The translations under genes and the position numbers were made by a program. Shown here one piece after another: positions 49,737 to 58,800 of a DNA stretch of 64,000 nucleotides. Below the pieces are notes generated by a model. That model had not been told where the DNA came from and made no database searches. It worked only from the letters and a program-made list of their open reading frames with translations. The stretch lies in NCBI GenBank assembly GCA_037178625.1, contig CM074136.1, forward strand, positions 1,364,001-1,428,000, in the 5' to 3' direction. This DNA is from Skeletonema tropicum. Lineage: Eukaryota; Bacillariophyta; Thalassiosirophyceae; Thalassiosirales; Thalassiosiraceae. How positions within the stretch are numbered: the stretch's first letter is position 1; every line of letters starts with the position of its first letter.

Positions 49737-49979
49737 AACGGTGTACTAGTAGCGCAGCAAACGTGGTTATGCTACGTTTGTTAGTTCTATTAGTGTTGAT
49801 GGTTACACTCTTAATCAGATCCCGGCACTTTGCCGAAGTGAGGATTAGCCTCAGTCGCCTCGTTGCGGCCTTGCTATGTGTGTAAACACATGGCAATGAA
49901 CAGACCTCGAGTCTACTCAGCAAGTATGTATTGTATTTAGGATAGTTGAGTAATTTTTTAAGTTATTATTATTACGGTA

Positions 49980-50045
49980 GAGATTATGCGCAAATGGGAC
50001 AAGGCATTCCCTTCTGTACAAGTCGCTGATAGTTGAAAGGATTGA
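49980..50045 (+). pseudogene. 3' remnant of an LRR family gene
   Basis: gagattatgcgcaaatggga, caaggcattccc and tctgtacaag match the last 60 coding bases of the 26056 gene (EIMRKWDKAFPLYK), with an extra t. It is the right-hand flank of the LINE insertion site. Confidence 0.75.
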
Positions 50046-50369
50046 AATCCTGTCCGTGATTGAAACTTGAATAAACATAATGGAGATGATGTGCAAAAGA
50101 TTAAACAAAATTCAAATACGATACAGCTATGGGTGGTGACGCTAGTAGCGCGCCTAAGTACTGGTATTTTTGATCGAAAATTTATAAGTTAGATAGTGTA
50201 GTCGAATATTGACTCCATAACAAAAGTAAGACTACCATTAGAAAGCTCTACTCCTCTACTATTCGACTGATGCGTTGCTTTTGTTATTTGGTTGACTGTG
50301 AGTCGAGTTACATTCGTCCAAAATCGAGCGTGTGCTGGACTTTGGTGTGTGCTCTGTTGTCCGACACGC

Positions 50370-50448
50370 ATTCCCAGCTCCGGCATTTACCACTACAAGA
50401 TAGAGCAATGAATGTAGATATCGATGGAATACAATGCCGGAGCTGGGA
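50370..50448. repeat. 17 bp perfect inverted repeat inside the transposon
   Basis: TTCCCAGCTCCGGCATT at about 50370-50386 and AATGCCGGAGCTGGGAA at about 50432-50448, 45 bases apart. It lies between the left end and the accessory ORF and could be a protein-binding site or hairpin. Confidence 0.75.
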
Positions 50449-50764
50449 AGGCACGAGCGACCGAGAACCATCCATTGCGCTCGATGGTATGATTCGTGCG
50501 ATTTGAATTTTTTTTGTCATTTTTTACTAGCGTTCATCTAGCAAATCACACAATTCGGCCTCCAACATGCTGATGACATTGGGAATGGTCGTTCTCGGCA
50601 AACAATCGGCCAAATCACTCCGTTCAACTTGCTATACCCTTCACAACAACCCTATAGACAGATATTGTAAGGTGGCGACATCATAGCATTCGTAATCTCG
50701 CTCGTAATAATGGTCTAAGTCGTCCCATCATTGCCGCAGAATAAAATTCTTCATCATTGTCGAA

Positions 50765-51313
50765 ATGGCATATCCACCAGGAGAGAGTGTCAAAATTCTC
50801 AATATTGCCGACACAGATGATACATCTGGAGCAGCATTCGTGTGGGAGTTTGTTAATTGTCTCAAGAATGGTGGAAGCGGGTCGAAGAAAGCCGATGCAT
50901 TCGTACCGAATCCCTCACCCTACGACACGACAAAGATTGATATCCTAGACTCGTCTCCAAACGCACTAAGCTTCCATGGCACCAAGTATGAGAGACAACA
51001 TGTTCCTTGCGTGGGGAGTACACCATCGCCGGATGCTGCTCTTCAAGATGCCACATACTACTGCTTCGGCGAGATGACGACAAAGGTCAAGCTGAAGAGA
51101 CAACGAGAGCTGATAAGATATGCCACTGGAACAGATGGACATCTGCAACCACATTATGGCCAAATCGCCGCTGAACGACAGAAGCTATGGCTCTTATGGG
51201 CAACCGATGACCCGGCAGGAGCGGTATTCCACAATGTAGAGCACCATTTGCCAGTTATTGCGATGTGGTTTCGTGACTTGTTGTATATTATCATCGACGA
51301 CGAAGTAGAATAG
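50765..51313 (+). CDS. transposon accessory ORF, 182 aa, unknown function
   Basis: Starts MAYPPGESVKILNIADTDDT and ends WFRDLLYIIIDDEVE. It has no signal peptide or clear membrane segment and mixed composition, with a Lys/Arg patch at KVKLKRQRELIRY near residues 108-120 and HHLPVIAMWF near the end. I do not recognise it. It sits between the left terminal inverted repeat and the transposase, on the opposite strand, so transcripts of the two genes converge. It may be a second element protein (regulator or DNA-binding helper) or a captured host fragment; neither is shown by sequence. Confidence 0.5.
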   Translation: MAYPPGESVKILNIADTDDTSGAAFVWEFVNCLKNGGSGSKKADAFVPNPSPYDTTKIDILDSSPNALSFHGTKYERQHVPCVGSTPSPDAALQDATYYCFGEMTTKVKLKRQRELIRYATGTDGHLQPHYGQIAAERQKLWLLWATDDPAGAVFHNVEHHLPVIAMWFRDLLYIIIDDEVE

Positions 51314-52486
51314 AAGGGCATCACGCGAACTCAACTCAGTTCAGTGAAGAGAGAGAAAGAGATCATATACTCGTCGTATCATTTGTATTGGATCTATCTC
51401 CTTGAGTATCTGTCTTGTACATTCAAGACAATGTCATAATACGAGGAAGACTTCATGTATTGCAGTGACGACGAAGAGGATGATGACTAGAGTCCTCACG
51501 CAGTGTAGATATTGTAGATGTATGTGTAGATATAATGCATAGTATCGATGTCTGCAGTTGTTGTAGTATTTCCTCCGCCTACTACCAATCAAGCCTGTCG
51601 TGTTCTATCAAGAAATGCATGATATCATTGCCAAATCAATAATTTCATGTCCACGTATCACCGGCTTTCCGACTATGGCGGTCGATTAATGCCCAAAATA
51701 TGGCAGTGATCCTCGATTATATAGCCTTTGAACTATCCAACGGGCCAAAAATCGGTCTATGAGAACGTTAGGAACATGATGCGTTACTGCATCAAAGATC
51801 GGTGATTTCTACGAAATACGCAAGATGTCCGTACTTGGAGCGGCATTACGACCTAGACGACTGATATCGAGTGAACTAACGTAAGTACCCGTCGAATGAA
51901 GAGATCATGGGCTGTCCATAGAGCCATCATACAGCTTGTGAGGAAATGTGGAACATGGTGAAACTACACACCAAACATGGTGGTTTTGATGATGTATTTG
52001 TTCTTCGTGATGGAGGCTGAAAGAGCCGGCGCGCCAAATCACTTCACCGATTTTTGGCCCCTTGGAGGAGCCGACCATGCCGCCCCTACGACCACCAACA
52101 TTGACGACAATGATGAAACCAACGATACGAATGGCACGACATGACCCCAATAGACCAATGTCTGCGAGTTGGGGCGGAAATTTGACGATTTGATCACTAC
52201 AGAGACCATTTCAGGCATAAATGACTCATTTATCTAGGGGTTTGCATGTGAAGTGAATATCTTGATAACTACGTAAGTAGAGGTGCTACAGCTGTTAGCA
52301 AATCTTGGCGGATAATCGCAGAATTTTTATTCCTACGTACAAACGTACTGAAAGCCCCTTAACTGGGGAGCTACTCTACCCGTAAAAGTTCCGTCTTTAT
52401 CAATTGCGAACAACAACCGGACCATGGTAAATAATGCCTCGTATGCCATATTCCACCAAGAGACATAAATGAACATTGTCCTATGT
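51314..52486. other. transposon interior between convergent genes, no gene seen
   Basis: About 1.2 kb between the stop of the accessory ORF and the stop of the transposase. The only ORF above 80 codons (51905-52150, minus) has no support. It should hold the 3' ends of both transcripts. Confidence 0.5.
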
Positions 52487-55400
52487 TTATTTCTTCTTTG
52501 CCGTCGCTTCCACCTTCGTATTCTCTCGTTTTACTCTGAGACTAAAGTTGAGCTTCTCTTCCTTCTTGAGCAAATCATTCTTGAAATCAAAGTCTTTTGC
52601 GTAGACAGTTTTCATAATGAAAGATTTGTCAAAGTCAATAGCAGCACGATGACATTTCAAAACCTTCTTCAGCGTTTCAATTCTCTTGTGCGGAATGGGT
52701 GCATCCTCACTTGAATTACCTTCTGTCTCCTTGGTATTCTTTGCCTCAATCTCCAACATCTTATATGTCTCCATGTAACCTCTTGCCCTGGCACTGAACT
52801 TACGAATGAGATCCACAGTGAGAACCTCTCTTGAAATACACTTGTCGACCAATGCAAGGAAATCAGCAGTCGTTTTCTTTTGAGCTAATGGATGTCTTCG
52901 GTAGAGAGCTTTGGAGAATCCCCAAGAGTATTCGACACCCTCACCAGCGTATTCAGCATGGTACTTTGTTGTAATCAAGGCTCTTACTCCCAAAGATTCA
53001 CAAACATATTCGAGTTGGCTTTGTTCAGACAAAAAATCCGTGCAGTTTGCAAGCAAATGCCGGAGGGAAAGCTCAGGAACCAAGTTACCCTCATCATCAT
53101 ACTTCATCACTTGGTAGCTGCCCTTTCTGAAGGTTGCTATATCGATCCAGCCACGTTCATACGCAATCTGCAGAAGTCCCTTACCCTTGCCCTCCCATCC
53201 ATATATCATTTTGGTGGTAGGTGTTATTTTGATATCGATACTAGACGCTTGCGCCATTTTTGCTAGCTCAGCATGTGTCATCTTCCATAACCTTATTTCT
53301 CCTTCCTTTTTCCCCCACTCGGTGTCCATCAGCTCCGATATCAGCTCTTTCTTCACCTTATGTCGCTCTTTCCTCTTGTCTTCTGGTATTTCAACCTCTC
53401 GGTCGTGCCGTTGTCTTTCACGTTCCTCTGCTGTCAGCCAAAATGGGCCGACATCTTCACTGGTGAAGTTCATCGTTTGTTCTTGACCGATAGTCACCAT
53501 TGCTGGATTGGATGCATCGTAGTATGGCCCGACAAATTCCTCCTGCCGTTCAATTTTGGTGTTCCTAGCTTGCGATGGTGTCGAGTGCCAATTCTTGTTC
53601 ATTTCCTTTGCATCAAGACCGTCAACACGCTTCTTTGCATGACCACTGCTCGAATCAAAAAGAAAGACATATTCATACTCATCTCCGAGTATTACTTTTA
53701 CGCAATCTATTATATCTTCCGTTTGCAGGATCGTGTGGTTCCCTGTCCAGTACCCGTTCTTCCCGTATGCAAACTTAAGAATCCCAGGTGACGATTCAAG
53801 TGGTTGCTTTTTTGTGTTACCATTTACGGCAATTGCCGCTGCCTTGTCGAAGTATTCTTGATTGGCTCTAGCAGCATTAATCTCCTTCAGCTGATCTTCG
53901 GTGATAGGAATGCCCCAACCCAATTCTCTCGATTGAAACGCAGATATCATGATACCAGCACCAACAGTCTTCGGCATAATTGCCCTCCTTCCATTCGGAT
54001 CAACCCACTGGTGAGTCCGCGACAGAAAAGCATTAAAAATAGCCTCATCCTGGCCAAAGATGATGACAGGTTTGTCTTCAGCTTTCTTTCTTATGCTTAC
54101 TCTTCCTCCAAATGCTCCATACTTATCGTTTGCAATCTTCTGCAGACGCACGTGTTTGTCCACATGAAACTCAAAGTATACTTTTTCATCAACTCCCTTG
54201 AACTTATAAGCAACCTTATCTAACATGTCCTTCGCCTTCTCGCCATCTTTGTCATCTTCGAGCGCTGTTTTCAAATCGTCAAATTCGGTCTGTGACAAAT
54301 GAACCCATCGATGAGATCGTGGTTCAAGCACTGATAGATATTCGTCTGTTAACCGAGACCGATGCTCTATCTGTTCGGCATACTCATGGCCATCAACGTA
54401 GTAGCATTTCTTTGACACCTCTCGTTTGAAACCAAGGTATCCGACCCACCTCCCAACCGTTGAGTATGATGGTGGATTTTTGAGATATCTGTCAACCAGT
54501 TGAAATTCTTCTGAGTCTTCGGTAAAGTTGATGTTGGTTTTCACCTCTTCATTTAGTTGCTTTATCATTGTTGTGTTAAAATGTTCCCTCAGCAATTCAA
54601 CGCTGAAATGTTCCAGATGGTCAAGTATGAAGTTTGACACATCTACTGCTGCTGTCGGAAATACCTCAAATAGTGTAGGCTTTCGTTTGATACCATTGGC
54701 GACGTAGGGGTTGGGGTTTGGAAATTGATGATTAACGCGGAAGATACGGTTCCAATTCATGATTGTCCTACCAGTTGCTGCATTGAACAGTGTTAAATCA
54801 TTGAGCAGCCTTGCCGCTTTGTCGCAACAAGCTTGGAATGGAAACCCAACTCGATACTCGGCAAGTGCTATTGAATACGCAACCCTGAGGTATAAACATT
54901 TATTGCGTAAGTCAAATAAGGCATGCTTTGTCAATTTACTATCTTCGTGCAAGTCAATGACGCCTGCTTCTTCGTATCCATTTGCTGATTGCCCCACCAG
55001 TGTAAGTGATTCAACCAATTGCACTAGTCCGTTGTACACATCGGCACCTTCGTCAAATCCGAAGAGAGCTGCTGCTTCAGGTGACTGCCATATAATATTC
55101 GGAGTCTGGTTGTTGCTGCTGTTATCCCCGTCTATATCGCCACTGCTGTTGTTATTGTCGTCGTCTTCATCTTCATCTTCGTCGTCAACTTGATTATTCT
55201 CATCCTCTAATCTACCCACGTTGGTGACGAATGGCACGAGAGGGCTCTGCTGCTGCTCAACTAGTCGTTGCGAGCGCCTTGTTCTTTTTTGTGGAGTAGG
55301 AGTAATTGGTGCAGCCGCTGATGATTTTGTTGCTTCTTTACGTTTGTTCTCATTATTTTTGTTCTTCTTCTTACCAGCGCATCCATCGTCGGGAAATGAT

Positions 55401-55816
55401 ACTTGCTCCGGCTTGTTGCAAGATCGCTGCCGATTATTAGTTGCACTGTAACTCTGTATATGTTCTATTTCTGTGCACAATAACTCTGCTGCGCGTATTG
55501 GTTCGTTGGGCACTTTCTCTCCCTTTCCAAAGTAGTAATAGTGCACCATCCGGCGTAATGACGAATTGAATGGACATGATGTTGTGAAATTTTTGTGGTA
55601 TATCTTGTGTACATTGCTGCTGTTGAAAGGTCCGGCTGCCTTGTTCAGACGCTGCACGAGTTTGTTCCGTAAGGTATTGTCTTTATCTACATTCGTATAG
55701 TGTCTGTGCAATATCTCTACCAACGACTGGTCGCAAATCCACCTGCCGCGATAAGTGTCACTTTTACTGATGAGCCGTGTGAAAAGGTATTCAAAAAGTG
55801 TATTACCATCGTTCAT
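52487..55816 (-). CDS. DDE-superfamily transposase, 1109 aa
   Basis: Single frame of 1109 residues with no break. Residues 1-140 are basic and Cys-containing (CTEIEH, SCNKPEQ). A linker at about 145-235 is Lys/Asn-rich, then an acidic run DDEDEDEDDD. Putative DNA-binding helices follow in the region with STVGRWVGYLGFKREVSKK, then YYVDGHEYAEQIEHR. Putative catalytic residues are Asp590 (IIFGQDEAIF), Asp721 (VFLFDSSSGH) and Glu962 (GEGVEYSWGFSK). The VEYSWG third motif, preceded by SLRHLLANCTDFLSEQSQLE, resembles a DDE endonuclease family I recall from fungi, distantly like Tc1/mariner/IS630. About 240 residues separate the second Asp from the Glu. It would cut and paste the surrounding element. 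It starts at the only good Met, about 400 bp inside the right end. Confidence 0.85.
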   Translation of the reverse strand: MNDGNTLFEYLFTRLISKSDTYRGRWICDQSLVEILHRHYTNVDKDNTLRNKLVQRLNKAAGPFNSSNVHKIYHKNFTTSCPFNSSLRRMVHYYYFGKGEKVPNEPIRAAELLCTEIEHIQSYSATNNRQRSCNKPEQVSFPDDGCAGKKKNKNNENKRKEATKSSAAAPITPTPQKRTRRSQRLVEQQQSPLVPFVTNVGRLEDENNQVDDEDEDEDDDNNNSSGDIDGDNSSNNQTPNIIWQSPEAAALFGFDEGADVYNGLVQLVESLTLVGQSANGYEEAGVIDLHEDSKLTKHALFDLRNKCLYLRVAYSIALAEYRVGFPFQACCDKAARLLNDLTLFNAATGRTIMNWNRIFRVNHQFPNPNPYVANGIKRKPTLFEVFPTAAVDVSNFILDHLEHFSVELLREHFNTTMIKQLNEEVKTNINFTEDSEEFQLVDRYLKNPPSYSTVGRWVGYLGFKREVSKKCYYVDGHEYAEQIEHRSRLTDEYLSVLEPRSHRWVHLSQTEFDDLKTALEDDKDGEKAKDMLDKVAYKFKGVDEKVYFEFHVDKHVRLQKIANDKYGAFGGRVSIRKKAEDKPVIIFGQDEAIFNAFLSRTHQWVDPNGRRAIMPKTVGAGIMISAFQSRELGWGIPITEDQLKEINAARANQEYFDKAAAIAVNGNTKKQPLESSPGILKFAYGKNGYWTGNHTILQTEDIIDCVKVILGDEYEYVFLFDSSSGHAKKRVDGLDAKEMNKNWHSTPSQARNTKIERQEEFVGPYYDASNPAMVTIGQEQTMNFTSEDVGPFWLTAEERERQRHDREVEIPEDKRKERHKVKKELISELMDTEWGKKEGEIRLWKMTHAELAKMAQASSIDIKITPTTKMIYGWEGKGKGLLQIAYERGWIDIATFRKGSYQVMKYDDEGNLVPELSLRHLLANCTDFLSEQSQLEYVCESLGVRALITTKYHAEYAGEGVEYSWGFSKALYRRHPLAQKKTTADFLALVDKCISREVLTVDLIRKFSARARGYMETYKMLEIEAKNTKETEGNSSEDAPIPHKRIETLKKVLKCHRAAIDFDKSFIMKTVYAKDFDFKNDLLKKEEKLNFSLRVKRENTKVEATAKKK

Positions 55817-56217
55817 GATTACAATCTTTAGTCAACCTAATTGGCTATTTTGGATCTAGACATGCAAGAGAGGTTAATTTATCCTTTTGGTTGAGCAAAT
55901 ATCCAACTTGTTGTGCGTAGTACGCTCCGGAATTTGGCCATGGTTGGCATCTTTTTGCGCGGAGTGGCTCTTGTTGAGGGGTGAGTTGGGAGAAATCGGC
56001 CCAATGGGTTTTTATAAGACTCACTACGTCATTTGTACCTAACATACGTAGGAATTCGAAACTTGAACGGCTATCCGAAAATCCGTGAAAACAGCTGTAG
56101 AAGTGCTCCCGTTGCGGTTCATTGGTCCCAGGGGTTTGTTGAAGCTGTTTGGGAAGTATCAAGGCGATTTTCCGAAATTCGTTTTGTTAGTAGTTTTAAC
56201 TAGCGTCACCACCCATA

Positions 56218-56421
56218 ACAGCTCATGCTCGCTGTGATTTTAAAATTTGTTCAAGAGTCTCCTTGGTGAATTTTATTCGTTGTATTTACCCTTGAGCAAG
56301 GGTAAATAAAGCCCTCGAGCACTCCACCCACAAGATGAAGAAAAAGAACGCTCCAAGAGCAACGCCGGACGAATGGGAGCGCCGCCTAGCTTTAATCCTT
56401 GACAAGTCGCGGAAGAGCTGT
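56218..56421 (+). pseudogene. duplicated promoter and first exon of the coiled-coil gene
   Basis: Matches 58683-58880. The promoter, the palindrome with CAAGGGTAAATA and the start MKKKNAPRATPDEWERRLAL are preserved; similarity stops after DKSRKS. Joined with 50085-50127 on the far side of the transposon it forms one continuous copy, so the transposon landed in this duplicate about 110 bp upstream of the start codon. Confidence 0.85.
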
Positions 56422-56461
56422 GAGTGCCGAAAAGACTTGTTCATGTCTTTTTTATGTCAAT

Positions 56462-56620
56462 GCCAAAGACCCGGATAAGACTCCTATTACATAACCAATC
56501 AACGTGAACTCTCACCAACACTCACTGTATGTTTTCTTCTGCAGTTATTTATGTATCGAGCTCTTTATGTATTATCCACGTGGTCGTTCCACGTAGTCTA
56601 TCTAATCCGGGTCTTCAACC
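56462..56620. repeat. candidate 160 bp inverted-repeat element
   Basis: Ends gccaaagacccggataagac and tctaatccgggtcttcaacc are imperfect inverted repeats (core AAGACCCGGAT). No target duplication was identified. The left end with upstream catgtctttttt also occurs at 45418-45458. Confidence 0.45.
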
Positions 56621-56898
56621 ACGATTACAACCATGAAGACGATAAGCAGTAGTAGTAGTAGTAGGAACTAATTATAATCTTTATTTTGGAAACCTTTTAC
56701 AACTGATATCAGCACACTTGGTCATTGATAGACATCAACCGACGATAGCTGACACTTCACATCTGCCGACGCAAGTAGACTCATCATAAAGTAGATAGGA
56801 CATCACAACACAGGCAGCACCAAACATCATCAGGCGTGGTCAAACACCAACCGTCGCTTTCTCTAGCTCTATTCAACATAATATTTTACATCATCAGC
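56621..56898. other. promoter region of the 56899 copy
   Basis: Contains a short (AGT)n run near 56647-56662. Bases about 56805-56898 (acacaggcagcaccaa, ggcgtggtcaaacaccaacc) repeat at 57850-57958, upstream of the next copy. Confidence 0.6.
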
Positions 56899-57418
56899 AT
56901 GACAAAGGGAACCAGTAACAGTGAAAGTTGCGATCTGATTGTTGACTTCCCCGATCGAAGGCGAACATCAGTATCAGGTACCGGCGGCGAGATGACAGCA
57001 ACGACGACGAATGACGATGAAGAAAGTTAGATTCTCTGAAGACATCGACACACACTACTTTCAATACCCGTCCAGAGAAGAGGTCTCAAAACGCTGGCAC
57101 TGTAGGGGGGACAAGTACATCTTCACACTAGAGATGGGACGTGATGTCAGGAAGCATTCGTTATCTACTGTCTACCACACCGATGGAAGCAGTAGACAAG
57201 GAGGCTCTCTATGAGTGTGTTGGACTAGAAGCTCACTTATCGAGCCAAGTCACGAGATTCTTGAAGGAGAAGGAAACGAGTACACGCCCGTTCGACTAGT
57301 GGAGATGCAGCATTTCCTCAGTGAAGAGCAGCTGGCGGCATATGCGATGAGTCATTCGTCCCAATCAAGGGAGAGAGCGCAGAAGCTTGCGTGTGGTTAC
57401 TTCGAGATATTGGCATAG
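56899..57418 (+). pseudogene. DFPxRR-family gene with four single-base insertions
   Basis: Starts MTKGTSNSESCDLIVDFPDRRR. Compared with the intact 41100 copy it has one extra base at each of four places: gaatgac for gaagac near 57010, gtcagga for gtcgga near 57149, aaggaaac for aagaaac near 57273, and gactag for gatag near 57294. The rest is almost identical through the stop at 57418. As read it cannot give one product. Confidence 0.8.
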
Positions 57419-57958
57419 TCATCCACAGTCGAAGTGCTGGTAAGAATAGGATAAGAGTAAAGTAGATTTCTGATTCGAAGATTCTATGTCTATCTTCTTT
57501 CTCAATCATAACACAGTCTATTACGTTTGCTTACGTTGTTTGAGAAGACAACTTGAATACCGTATCATCTGCTTTGTGCAGAATGTATGTAAATCTTCAT
57601 TGGGGAAAAAATGGACTATGTGAAATCATGTAGTGAAGTCCATATCGTTTGAACAGAGATGCCAAGTTCCGTAAGTATCGTTTGAACAGAGATGCAGATG
57701 TCTTAAAAATCACATTTGCCGCGACCTCTCACATCACAAACTATTTGCTGACACTTCACATCAAGTGTACAATACATCATGAACATAAGTAATAAAAGTA
57801 CTTCAATACCTACATATCATAAAGTACGCTTCTAATTATTTGATACATCACTACACAGGCAGCACCAACATCAGGCGTGGTCAAACACCAACCGTCGCTT
57901 TCACTCCATATAGCATATAGCTCTATTCAACATAATACTCGAGTACATCACATTCAAC
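57419..57958. other. spacer between tandem DFPxRR copies
   Basis: Contains the 3' flank of the upstream copy, a short direct repeat (tcgtttgaacagagatgc near 57647 and 57679) and the promoter-like segment shared with 56805-56898. No gene. Confidence 0.55.
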
Positions 57959-58487
57959 ATGTCAAAGGCAAAGGGAGCCAGTAACAGTAACAGTGAAAGT
58001 TGCGACCTGATTGCTGACTTCCCCTATCGAAGGCGAACATCAGTGTCAGGTACCGGCGGCGAGATGACAGCAACGACGACGAAGACGATGAAGAAAGTTA
58101 GATTCTCTGAAGACATCGACACACACTACTTTCAATACCCGTCCAGAGAAGAGGTCTCAAAACGCTGGCACTGTAGGGGGGACAAGTACATCTTCACACT
58201 AGAGATGGGACGTGATGTCGGAAGCATTCGTTATCTACTGTCTACCACTACCGATGGAAGCAGTAGACAAGGAGGCTCTCTATGAGTGTGTTGGACTAGA
58301 AGCTCACATATCGAGCCAAGTCACTAGATTCTTGAAGGAGAAGAAACGAGTACACGCCCGTTCGATAGTGGAGATGCAGCATTTCCTCAGTGAAGAGCAG
58401 CTGGCGGCATATGCGATGAGTCATTCATCCCAATCAAGGGAGAGAGCGCAGAAGCTTGCGTGTGGTTACTTCGAGATATTGGCATAG
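57959..58487 (+). pseudogene. DFPxRR-family gene with one frameshift
   Basis: Starts MSKAKGASNSNSESCDLIAD then FPYRRRTSVSGTGGEM. The frame is intact to LLSTT; there an extra base (accactaccgatgg versus accacaccgatgg at 41557) shifts the frame. The remainder, MEAVDKEALYECVGLEAHIS to the ACGYFEILA stop, continues one frame over. The 3' flank is shared with the 41100 gene for about 150 bp. It may be a recent pseudogene or a sequence error, since all else is intact. Confidence 0.75.
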
Positions 58488-58800
58488 CCAAAGTCAGAAC
58501 CAAAGTCAAAGTGCGATAAGATTCAGAGTAAAGTAGATTTCTGATTTGAATATTCTATGTTGCTCTTGTTTCACTTTCTCAATTTAACAGCCTATTCGCC
58601 GGTCTTCTCAAACTACTTGGCTGCATTTTGTTGTATCGTAATGGAGGTGATGTGCAAAAGATTAAACAAAATTCAAATGCGGTACAGCTCATGCTCGCTG
58701 TGATTTTAAAATTTGTTCAAGAGTCTCCTTGGTGAATTTTATTCGTTGTATTTACCCTTGAGCAAGGGTAAATAAAGCCCTCGAGCACTCCACCCACAAG

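Larger units (their letters stand above)
45627..49991 (+). mobile_element. 5'-truncated LINE-like retrotransposon with 20 bp target duplication
   Basis: The direct repeat TTACGGTAGAGATTATGCGC occurs at 45627-45646 and 49972-49991. Between them is a reverse transcriptase/RNase H coding body and a 3' end with an ATTATTATTA tail directly before the second repeat. A long target duplication, a simple 3' tail and no LTRs fit a non-LTR element. The target was an LRR gene remnant: GAGATTATGCGC followed by aaatgggacaagg is the 3' end of that family. The coding body has an in-frame stop at 45715 and a frameshift near 48840, so this copy is probably dead. Confidence 0.8.
50128..56217. mobile_element. 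6.1 kb DNA transposon, apparently complete
   Basis: Terminal inverted repeats TATGGGTGGTGACGCTAGT lie at 50128-50146 and, inverted, at 56199-56217. ACAGC flanks both sides (50123-50127 and 56218-56222); the flanking t makes 6 bp possible. The unoccupied site is visible in the related sequence at 58679-58692 (gcggtacagctcatgctc), which has ACAGC once. The element carries a DDE transposase on the minus strand and an accessory ORF on the plus strand. Because the empty site lacks a second acagc and there is no TA-only duplication, it is not an ordinary Tc1/mariner insertion. Both ends and the transposase frame are intact, so it may be active. Confidence 0.9.

Noticed and set aside
50128..56217. 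Tc1/mariner insertion with TA duplication
   Set aside because: The ends start with TA, but the empty site at 58679-58692 shows that ACAGC, not TA, was duplicated.
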